From Firmicutes bacterium CAG:475 (GTDB lineage Bacteria; Bacillota; Clostridia; Christensenellales; CAG-917), in NCBI GenBank assembly GCA_000434435.1, contig FR895501.1, positions 1-32,029 on the forward strand: a stretch of 32,029 bases of DNA, in the 5' to 3' direction. The stretch's first letter is position 1. Each line of letters opens with the position of its first letter. Under the pieces are notes generated by a model that was not told the DNA's origin, ran no database searches, and saw nothing but the letters and a program-made list of their open reading frames with translations. Shown in pieces: positions 1 through 6,049 of this stretch. Position numbers and translations under genes: made by a program.

Positions 1-120
1 TGAAATTTCGCGCAACAAATTGACAATAACACAGGCGAGTTTGCGTTTTTAGACAATTATTACACGTTTGTTCAATATATTAAAAACCTAATTAAAATTA
101 CAATTTGTTGAATTTTTGGG

Positions 121-149
121 TTGATTGTTGCAAAACTTGCTGTTATACT
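121..149 (+). promoter_or_regulatory. sigma-A-type promoter of the first GPH transporter
   Basis: A -35 TTGATT (121-126) and a -10 TATACT (144-149) are separated by exactly 17 bp. Transcription would start near 156, giving a leader of about 45 nt before the ATG at 201. The AT-rich DNA at 1-120 upstream holds no gene that I can support. Confidence 0.65.
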
Positions 150-200
150 AATGCAAGTAGTATTGTTTTTTAACAAAATTTATCGCTACAGGGTGAAATT

Positions 201-1880
201 ATGAGTGAAAATTCTCAAGCAACTCAAAAGGTGAGCGCAAAAGAGAAAATCAACGCGCTTACTCACAAACTTTTCGGTTCCACTCCCGGTGACGGCGAGA
301 TGCAACCCAAGGAAGGTTTCAGTTATTCTCTTTGCGGTTTCGGACAAAACCTCATTTGCACGATCATCGGTTCGTATTTGACCGTCTTTATGACGGACGC
401 AATCGGATTCAACGCACTTGCCGTCGCATTCCTTATGCTCGGCGCGCGTATTTTCGACGCTCTCAACGATCCTATCATGGGTTCTATCGTTGACCGCACT
501 CGTACGAAGTGGGGCAAATGCCGTCCGTATATGAAGTGGATGGCGTTCCCGATTGCAATCATGACGGCAATCTGTTTCTTGCCGTGGTATCCCCAAAGCG
601 ACGGCGGTTTTGCCGCAATCTCTGTTATGTACGTCGTTTGGGGCATGATATATACGGTTGCCGACGTTCCTTATTGGGGACTTTCCACCGCAATGAGCAA
701 CGACACCTATCGCAGAGGCAATTTGCTTACAATCGCGCGTTTGTTCTGCACGGCAGGCGCAGGTATCGTCACCGTCATCACTCCTATCATCACTGACAAT
801 ATGACCAAAGGTCTGGATCCCGTGGCAAAAGGCGAAATGCTCAAATGGATCTATTTCGTAATTGCGATTGTTTGCTGTGTGATCGCAGTTCCGCTTTTCT
901 TTCTCGGATTTAAGAATACGACGGAAAGAAACATCTCCACCGAAAATCCGCCTTCGCTCGGACACAATCTCAAACTTTTGTTCAAAAACAAGCCTTTGAT
1001 GCTCATCGTTTTGTCGGGTATCGGCGGCGCGGCGAGAATGCTGTTCACCTACACCGGCGGTTTGTATTTTGCAAAATACATTATGGATAAGGAATCCATG
1101 TATTCGCTCTTTACCATGGCAATCGTGCCGGGCGGACTTATTGCGTCCTTGCTCGTGCCTTGGTGCACCAAAAAGTTCGGCAAGAGAAACACTTACATCT
1201 GGTCGCATATCGTCGGAGGCGTTGCGATGCTCATTGCGTTTATCGTGGGTATCGCTTGCGACAGAGGCGCATACACAAGCACCGCAACGACGGTCGTGTT
1301 GCTTATCGCACTCGTTATCGCAGGTATTCCGTCGGGCTTTGGCAACATCGTCACTTACGCTATGATCGGCGACACCGTCGAGTATCTCGAACTCAAAACC
1401 GGTGAGAGAGCGGAAGGCATCTGCTTTGCAATGCAAACCCTCATCAACAAGATCGGTATGGCGGTCGGCGCATTCGTCGGCGTTCTTGCTTACTACATGG
1501 CAGGCGTTGCGGCAAACGACGCAAGCTCCGTCACTCCGGAAGGCAAAGACACAATGTGGTTTATGCTTGTAGGTATTGCGGCAATCAGCTTCTTCCTGAC
1601 GGTTATTCCGCTCTTCTTCTACAAGTTCAACGAAAAACAACAACAAGAAGCAAAAGCCGAAATCGAAGCGAGAAAGCACGCAAAAGCAGAACAAAGCAGT
1701 GAAGAACTCATCGATGAAATCGCACGCGAAGCAAGCGAAAACGTCATCGAAGAAGAGGGCGCTGCACAAACGATCTTCCCCAACGAAGACAATCAGGCGG
1801 TTGCAATCGAACAAAAGACTTGCGATGAAAATTGCGAGGATTGCGACAAGAAAGAGGACTGCGACAAAGACGAAGAATAA
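201..1880 (+). CDS. GPH-family (MelB-like) sugar:cation symporter with acidic, Cys-rich C-terminal tail
   Basis: A 559-aa membrane transporter of the glycoside-pentoside-hexuronide family in the MFS, expected to bring a sugar or glycoside into the cell with a cation. The family signature is visible after the second helix (NDPIMGSIVDRTRTKWG), followed by about 12 hydrophobic segments up to roughly residue 475. The ATG at 201 follows an AGGGTG ribosome site. The last 85 residues are unlike the usual short tail: a charged helical stretch, then an acidic end, CDENCEDCDKKEDCDKDEE, with four cysteines. The gene has its own promoter and terminator, so it is a single-gene unit. The substrate cannot be read from sequence; family members carry melibiose, xylosides or glucuronides. 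A second paralogue at 25.3 kb sits in the uronate operon. Confidence 0.88.
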   Translation: MSENSQATQKVSAKEKINALTHKLFGSTPGDGEMQPKEGFSYSLCGFGQNLICTIIGSYLTVFMTDAIGFNALAVAFLMLGARIFDALNDPIMGSIVDRTRTKWGKCRPYMKWMAFPIAIMTAICFLPWYPQSDGGFAAISVMYVVWGMIYTVADVPYWGLSTAMSNDTYRRGNLLTIARLFCTAGAGIVTVITPIITDNMTKGLDPVAKGEMLKWIYFVIAIVCCVIAVPLFFLGFKNTTERNISTENPPSLGHNLKLLFKNKPLMLIVLSGIGGAARMLFTYTGGLYFAKYIMDKESMYSLFTMAIVPGGLIASLLVPWCTKKFGKRNTYIWSHIVGGVAMLIAFIVGIACDRGAYTSTATTVVLLIALVIAGIPSGFGNIVTYAMIGDTVEYLELKTGERAEGICFAMQTLINKIGMAVGAFVGVLAYYMAGVAANDASSVTPEGKDTMWFMLVGIAAISFFLTVIPLFFYKFNEKQQQEAKAEIEARKHAKAEQSSEELIDEIAREASENVIEEEGAAQTIFPNEDNQAVAIEQKTCDENCEDCDKKEDCDKDEE

Positions 1881-1903
1881 TCATCGTTGTCGATAAAACA
1901 AGG

Positions 1904-1931
1904 GCGGAACGCAAATTGCGTTCCGCTTTTT
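1904..1931 (+). terminator. intrinsic terminator of the first GPH transporter
   Basis: A perfect 10-bp stem (GCGGAACGCA / TGCGTTCCGC, loop AAT) is followed at once by TTTTT. It separates the transporter from the 1977 gene. Confidence 0.85.
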
Positions 1932-1976
1932 GCAATTTAAGTCCATATTTTTCAAAGCGTTTGCATATGGTTTAGT

Positions 1977-2702
1977 ATGCGGAAAATCGCCAAAGACAAT
2001 ATAATCGTGGTGTGCACCATCGTGCTTTGTATCATGCTTACGCTCGCGCTTTGCGTATCGTTTTCCGAGGGCGGGCTTTTGAGCGTTTTCAACAAGGTCG
2101 AAAGCAAGTCGCAAACGATGTGGGCAATCGCTTGCAAAGGCTATTCGGATATAAGCACTGCAAGACAAAGTGCTGAGATGATAAAATCAAGGGGCGGCGC
2201 GGGCTACGTGCAAAGCGGCGATGAAATCGAGATTATATACGCCGTTTACAAAAGCGAGGAGGACGCAAAAAAAGTGCTTGCCGGACTGTCCGACAAAAGT
2301 TTGTACCTTAAACGCTACGATATTTCCGAGGGCAGTTTCAAGTGGTGCAAAGAGGATATAAAAAGCGCGGTCGGGGAGGCTCTTTGCTATTTCGACGTCT
2401 TTTTCGACGGCTTGTACGATTTGTCGAACAAGCTCAACGAATCGAAGATAAGCGTTGAGGAGGCAAAAATCGAAATCAAGGTTTTACAAGCGCAAATCGA
2501 GGATATAAAGTCCGCTTTTTATCAAAATACGGCAAATCGCAGTGAGGAGCAAATCACGCAGATAAAACTCGGGTTGGTGACGTCGCTCGCGCTTTTGGAC
2601 AACGTGGATTTTTCAAAAAACGACGCTTACGCAACGGCTTCTTTGAGGTATCAACTCGTGCAAGGAGTGCTTTGCAGACAAGCGTTGATGAATTGTATTT
2701 GA
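1977..2702 (+). CDS. single-pass membrane protein with SPOR-like domain, function unknown
   Basis: A 241-aa protein with a short basic N-terminus, one transmembrane helix (about residues 8-29) and an extracytoplasmic remainder. Residues 46-115 look like a SPOR fold: a strand (MWAIACKGY), a helix (ISTARQSAEMIKSRGG), a strand (GYVQSGDEIEIIYAVY) and a second helix. SPOR domains bind denuded peptidoglycan and are common on cell-division and sporulation proteins. The C-terminal half (about 125-241) is mostly helical and charged, and I do not recognise it. The ATG at 1977 has only a poor ribosome site, so the start is tentative. dnaX follows 51 bp later with its own promoter. SPOR assignment is from the pattern only and is moderate. 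Confidence 0.6.
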   Translation: MRKIAKDNIIVVCTIVLCIMLTLALCVSFSEGGLLSVFNKVESKSQTMWAIACKGYSDISTARQSAEMIKSRGGAGYVQSGDEIEIIYAVYKSEEDAKKVLAGLSDKSLYLKRYDISEGSFKWCKEDIKSAVGEALCYFDVFFDGLYDLSNKLNESKISVEEAKIEIKVLQAQIEDIKSAFYQNTANRSEEQITQIKLGLVTSLALLDNVDFSKNDAYATASLRYQLVQGVLCRQALMNCI

Positions 2703-2717
2703 GAGTATTTTTTATTC

Positions 2718-2746
2718 TTGCCATATCGAATAAATTAGTTTATAAT
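2718..2746 (+). promoter_or_regulatory. near-consensus promoter directly abutting dnaX
   Basis: TTGCCA (2718-2723), a 17-bp spacer, and TATAAT (2741-2746). Only 7 nt (ATTTTCT) separate the -10 from the ATG of dnaX, so the predicted transcription start falls on or beside the start codon and the message would have no Shine-Dalgarno sequence. Confidence 0.75.
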
Positions 2747-2753
2747 ATTTTCT

Positions 2754-4250
2754 ATGGCATATACATCTTTATATCGCAAATATCGTCCCGACACTTTCGA
2801 CAAAGTCATCGGGCAGGATCATATCGTGCGCACGCTCAAAAATCAGATTGCTCACGGCAACGTCGGGCATGCGTACATTTTCACCGGCACGAGAGGCACG
2901 GGCAAAACTTCCGTTGCGAAGATTTTTGCAAGGGCGGTCAACTGCCTTTCTCCTCTTGCGGACGGTTCGCCTTGCGGAAAGTGCGAAAACTGCGTTGAGC
3001 TTGCGTCCAATTCGAACTTCGATATTCTTGAAATCGACGCCGCTTCCAACAACTCTGTCGACCAAATAAGAGAGCTTACCGACAAAATCGGTTTTCCGCC
3101 GACGGTGGGCAAGTACAAAGTCTACATCGTAGACGAAGTTCATATGCTTTCCAAGGCGGCTTTCAACGCCCTGCTCAAAACGCTCGAAGAACCGCCTTCT
3201 CATGCGATTTTCATTCTTGCGACAACCGAGATTCATCAAATTCCTGCCACGATTTTGTCAAGATGCTTGCGTTTCGATTTTCGTCTTGTTCCAAACGGCG
3301 TGATTGCAAAACGCATACGTTTCATCTTTGACGACATCGGCGTCAAATACGAAAACGAGGCGGTAGATCTCATCGCGTCGGCAGGCGCGGGAAGCGTGCG
3401 CGACGCATTGTCCGTTGCGGATATGTGCGTGAGCTATTGCGACTCAAACGTAACCTACAACGGTGTTTTGGAAGTTTTGGGTGCTGCCGACCCAAAAAAA
3501 CTTCAATCGCTCGCAACCGCTATTGCGGACGGAGATACGGACAAGGCTCTTCAAGAAGTTGCAAACCTTTGCGACCTCGGCAAGAGCGTGCCTATCCTTG
3601 CGCAAGACCTTGCCACGCTTTTCAGAAACGTTCTATACATCAAAAATTGCTCGACGGCAAAGACGTTGCTCGCCTTGCCCGAGGCCATATATTCCGCGCT
3701 CGCCGAAATGGCAAAAAAATATTCGACGGAAAAGTGTATGGGCATAATGAAAATTATGTCGTCGCTCGAAGGAGAGTTCAGATATAGCGCACAACACCGC
3801 ATTTTGTTCGAGGCGGCAGTCGTGCTTGCGTCGAGCGGCGGAGATAAAGACGTCAAAGTCGAGGAGCTTCAGATGAGGGTTGCTCGGCTTGAAAAAATGC
3901 TTGCAAACGCGAGGAAATCGGATTTTGAGTCGGCACCTGTCGTGACGGATGCGAGGCAGGTGTGGCTCAGAGTAGCATCCGAACTTCGACAAAGCGGATA
4001 CACGTTGCTTGCGCTGTCCACTCAAGACGCGCGGTTCGATATGTCGGACGACGAGTATCACGTCAAAGTCGCAGACGCTGCAACGCTAAACTTGCTTGAC
4101 GACAAAAGAAACAGGGACGCGATAAACGCCGCTTTCAAGAGCGTGGAGTCGCACCGTAGGCTTGTCATCGAAACGGAAAGACATCTCGACGAGGACAAGG
4201 CATTGCCTTTTGTCAAGGAGATGTTCGGCTCGCTTTTGGAAATAAAATAA
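2754..4250 (+). CDS. dnaX: DNA polymerase III subunit gamma/tau
   Basis: The clamp-loader ATPase that loads the beta sliding clamp during replication; 498 aa. The AAA+ core shows Walker A GTRGTGKT (45-52), four zinc-binding cysteines (64, 74, 77, 80), Walker B DEVH (127-130), sensor 1 in LATTEIHQIPATILSRC, and the SRC arginine-finger box (169-171). The lid and collar follow to about residue 360. The region after 370 is short and variable compared with a full tau, a length common in Bacillota. Two A7 runs lie in the gene (near 3494 and 3713), but neither has the features of a programmed frameshift. The start at 2754 is clear from the MAYTSLYRKYRP opening, although there is no ribosome site. 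The order dnaX-ybaB-recR is widely conserved. Confidence 0.97.
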   Translation: MAYTSLYRKYRPDTFDKVIGQDHIVRTLKNQIAHGNVGHAYIFTGTRGTGKTSVAKIFARAVNCLSPLADGSPCGKCENCVELASNSNFDILEIDAASNNSVDQIRELTDKIGFPPTVGKYKVYIVDEVHMLSKAAFNALLKTLEEPPSHAIFILATTEIHQIPATILSRCLRFDFRLVPNGVIAKRIRFIFDDIGVKYENEAVDLIASAGAGSVRDALSVADMCVSYCDSNVTYNGVLEVLGAADPKKLQSLATAIADGDTDKALQEVANLCDLGKSVPILAQDLATLFRNVLYIKNCSTAKTLLALPEAIYSALAEMAKKYSTEKCMGIMKIMSSLEGEFRYSAQHRILFEAAVVLASSGGDKDVKVEELQMRVARLEKMLANARKSDFESAPVVTDARQVWLRVASELRQSGYTLLALSTQDARFDMSDDEYHVKVADAATLNLLDDKRNRDAINAAFKSVESHRRLVIETERHLDEDKALPFVKEMFGSLLEIK

Positions 4251-4329
4251 GCAAACGAAATCGGGCGCAAACAAAGCAAATAATCGTGCTAGGCACGCAA
4301 CAATTTTTATAACAACTCGGAGGAACAAC

Positions 4330-4653
4330 ATGGGATACGGCGGATTTGGCGGCGGTAACATGCAACAACTTATGAAACAAGCCCAAGCAATGCAAAGAAA
4401 ATTGCAAGAGGCTCAACAAGAAATTTCGGAAACCGAAATCACCGGCAGTGCGGCAGGCGGTATGGTCGAAGTGACGATCACCGGCGACAAAACTCCCGTT
4501 TCGGTGTCCATAAAACCCGAAGCGGTGGATCCCGACGACGTCGAAATGCTCGAAGATATGGTTCTTGCGGCACTCAACGACGCTGTTGCGCAAGCGGACA
4601 AACTCTCAAAAGACTTGCTCGGACCTTTGGGCAACGCAGGCGGCTTGTTTTAA
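4330..4653 (+). CDS. ybaB: YbaB/EbfC family nucleoid-associated protein
   Basis: A 107-aa DNA-binding protein forming tweezer-like dimers on the nucleoid. The N-terminus is glycine-rich (GYGGFGGGNMQQLMKQAQAMQ), then comes the family helix (MQRKLQEAQQEISETEI), the central beta sheet (GMVEVTITGDKTPVSVSI) and the C-terminal helix (DVEMLEDMVLAALNDAVAQA). The ribosome site is strong (CGGAGGAACAAC before ATG). It lies 79 bp after dnaX and 72 bp before recR, the usual context. A 7-bp hairpin (GCGGCTT/AAGCCGC) overlaps its stop codon without a T-tract, so it is more likely an RNA-processing or stability structure than a terminator. Confidence 0.95.
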   Translation: MGYGGFGGGNMQQLMKQAQAMQRKLQEAQQEISETEITGSAAGGMVEVTITGDKTPVSVSIKPEAVDPDDVEMLEDMVLAALNDAVAQADKLSKDLLGPLGNAGGLF

Positions 4654-4673
4654 GCCGCAATCGCAAGCGTAAG

Positions 4674-4693
4674 CGTTTATGCATGCATAAACG
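4674..4693. repeat. 20-bp perfect palindrome between ybaB and recR
   Basis: CGTTTATGCATGCATAAACG is its own reverse complement. There is no T-tract, so it is not a terminator. It could be a protein-binding site or an RNA hairpin within the operon transcript; the sequence alone does not decide. Confidence 0.6.
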
Positions 4694-4725
4694 AGAGCAA
4701 GCGAAATTGAAAAGTGTGATTTGAA

Positions 4726-5310
4726 ATGAAGTATATCGAACCGCTCGCAAGGCTTATCGCGCAACTTTCAAAACTTCCGTCCGTGGGTGAAAAAACCGCG
4801 GCGCGTTATGCGTACGCAATTCTCAATTCTCCCGAAGAGGAAGTCAATGAGCTTGTCGACGCAATACGCGAAGTGAAGCAAAACGTGCATTTTTGCAAAA
4901 TTTGCGGCAATTACACCGAAAACGAGATTTGTGATATTTGCCAAACTCGCAAACCAAGCGTGATTTGCGTCGTCAAAGAGCCGAAAGACATCGTTGCACT
5001 TGAAAAAGTCAAGGATTTCAAGGGCGTATATCACGTTTTGGGCGGCGTTATTTCGCCTATGGAGCATATCGGCCCGAACGACATTCGCATCAAGGAATTG
5101 CTTGCCCGTTTGGACGGCGTGGAAGAGGTGATTTTGGCAACCAATCCCGACGTCGAGGGCGAAGCGACGGCAATGTATATCGCGCGCCTCATCAAGCCTA
5201 TGGGCATAAAAGTTACGCGTATAGCAAGAGGATTGCCCGAGGGTAGCGTCATCGAATACGCCGACGAAAGCACCTTGTCGCGCGCCTTGTCTTCTCGTAT
5301 AGAACTTTGA
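4726..5310 (+). CDS. recR: recombination mediator protein RecR
   Basis: RecR works with RecO (and RecF) to load RecA on gapped single-stranded DNA. At 194 aa it is near the usual 198-200. The helix-hairpin-helix (LSKLPSVGEKTAARYAYAIL, about 14-33) is followed by a four-cysteine zinc finger (57, 60, 69, 72) and a Toprim domain (VICVVKEPKDIVALE, then GVYHVLGGVISPMEHIGP). The ribosome site is weak. It is the last gene of the dnaX-ybaB-recR unit and is closed by a strong terminator. Confidence 0.97.
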   Translation: MKYIEPLARLIAQLSKLPSVGEKTAARYAYAILNSPEEEVNELVDAIREVKQNVHFCKICGNYTENEICDICQTRKPSVICVVKEPKDIVALEKVKDFKGVYHVLGGVISPMEHIGPNDIRIKELLARLDGVEEVILATNPDVEGEATAMYIARLIKPMGIKVTRIARGLPEGSVIEYADESTLSRALSSRIEL

Positions 5311-5332
5311 GCGTGAACCGGAAAAATATTTT

Positions 5333-5379
5333 GCTCGATTGCATCAAGACAGAGATTTCTATTGCAATCGAGCGTTTTT
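5333..5379 (+). terminator. intrinsic terminator after recR
   Basis: An 11-bp perfect stem GCTCGATTGCA / TGCAATCGAGC (5333-5343 and 5363-5373) with a 19-nt loop, followed by GTTTTT. Confidence 0.82.
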
Positions 5380-5410
5380 ATAAGTTTTTTAAATTAAACA
5401 AAACGATTCA

Positions 5411-5430
5411 ATATGAAATATATTTCATAT
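5411..5430. promoter_or_regulatory. 20-bp perfect palindrome upstream of the HMA promoter (putative operator)
   Basis: ATATGAAATATATTTCATAT is perfectly self-complementary and ends 4 bp before the -35 at 5435. The position suits a dimeric regulator. The ATATGAA...TTCATAT form recalls the AT-rich dyads bound by ArsR/SmtB metal sensors, which would suit a metal-binding gene, but that link is inference. Confidence 0.6.
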
Positions 5431-5434
5431 TTTC

Positions 5435-5462
5435 TTGACAATTCGCCGCTCGGTGATATACT
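5435..5462 (+). promoter_or_regulatory. promoter of the HMA-domain gene
   Basis: TTGACA (5435-5440), a 16-bp spacer and TATACT (5457-5462). The leader of about 85 nt carries the ribosome site CGGAGG before the ATG at 5556. Confidence 0.7.
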
Positions 5463-5555
5463 TTTCGTGATGTGAGTTTGAAAAATCGACAAAGGACTTA
5501 CAATCAACTTTGCGAGACGTAAAAAACTTAAAAAATCAAGTTTTCGGAGGCATAT

Positions 5556-5813
5556 ATGAAAGAAATTATCCTCAAAGTGGAAGGCATGCAATGCGGTATG
5601 TGCGAAAGCCACGTAAACGACGCTGTGCGCAAGGCGGCAAGCGTCAAAAAAGTGACGTCATCGCACGTCGAGGGCAAGACGGTGGTTGTTTGCGACGAGA
5701 GCATAGACGCTCAAATCGTCAAAAATGCAATCCAAAAAGACGGCTACAACGTTTCGGAAGTCGTGGAAAAACCGTACGTGAAAAAGGGGTTGTTTTCCTT
5801 TTTGAAAAAGTGA
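5556..5813 (+). CDS. heavy-metal-associated (HMA) domain protein, CopZ-like
   Basis: An 85-aa soluble protein with the ferredoxin-like HMA fold. The metal-binding loop is GMQCGMCE (Cys13 and Cys16), matching the family GMxCxxC motif; the rest fits the beta-alpha-beta-beta-alpha-beta order. Such proteins carry copper(I) or related soft metals, usually to a P-type ATPase or a regulator. No ATPase or obvious regulator lies nearby, so the partner is unknown. A short basic-hydrophobic tail (VKKGLFSFLKK) extends beyond the normal domain end. The GGAGG ribosome site fixes the start. Confidence 0.88.
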   Translation: MKEIILKVEGMQCGMCESHVNDAVRKAASVKKVTSSHVEGKTVVVCDESIDAQIVKNAIQKDGYNVSEVVEKPYVKKGLFSFLKK

Positions 5814-5863
5814 AAGGGACAAAACGACGGGATTACAGACGGATTTTTGTTCGACATAATATA

Positions 5864-5892
5864 TTGCCATACTTCGAGTATGGTGTTATAAT
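5864..5892 (+). promoter_or_regulatory. promoter with a perfect dyad filling its spacer (putative operator), for the aminopeptidase
   Basis: TTGCCA (5864-5869), 17 bp, then TATAAT (5887-5892). A perfect 7-bp inverted repeat, CCATACT-tcg-AGTATGG (5867-5883), begins inside the -35 and covers most of the spacer. A protein bound there would block RNA polymerase, so repression is likely; the regulator is unknown. Confidence 0.72.
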
Positions 5893-5898
5893 TGTTTG

Positions 5899-6049
5899 AA
5901 AATAAAGCAAGATTGCTTAAAAGGAAGCGAGATTGCTTAAATAAGGCTGGGTTGCTTCAAAAAAACAATTGATTTAAGCGAAGTGCGAGCATAAAAACGT
6001 CGCACTTTAAAGGCACGATTGTTGCGGCAATCGTGAATACGGGTTGAAT
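5899..6049 (+). promoter_or_regulatory. structured, repeat-bearing 5' leader of the aminopeptidase gene
   Basis: About 150 nt between the predicted transcription start and the ATG. It opens with three tandem units of 20 nt (5905-5964): AAGCAAGATTGCTT, AAGCGAGATTGCTT and a diverged GGCTGGGTTGCTT, the first two being small inverted repeats. Two perfect 8-bp hairpins follow: AAGTGCGA/TCGCACTT (5981-6007) and CACGATTG/CAATCGTG (6014-6035). The second lies 14 nt before the start codon, where no good ribosome site exists. It matches no riboswitch class that I know. Confidence 0.5.

Noticed and set aside
186..1814. A 542-codon open frame antisense to the first transporter
   Set aside because: It mirrors the transporter gene, is rich in Cys, His and Arg in an unnatural pattern, shows no domain, and has no promoter or ribosome site. 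Long antisense frames recur over many genes here because of codon bias.
2672..2998. A frame of 108 codons across the start of dnaX
   Set aside because: It overlaps conserved dnaX coding sequence in another frame and has no ribosome site.
3490..3720. Programmed frameshift in dnaX at A7 runs to make gamma
   Set aside because: The A7 runs are in the middle of conserved domains, not at the gamma/tau boundary, and no downstream stem or upstream SD-like stimulator is evident.
4270..4320. Terminator between dnaX and ybaB (CGTGC/GCACG followed by TTTTT)
   Set aside because: The stem is only 5 bp and the T-tract is 7 nt away; the conserved operon is expected to read through.
5905..5964. CRISPR-like array from 20-nt repeats
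   Set aside because: Units are contiguous without spacers, only three, and diverged; no cas genes are near.
5910..5970. Upstream peptide frame in the aminopeptidase leader (TTG start)
   Set aside because: No ribosome site and no ATG; the repeats explain the open frame.
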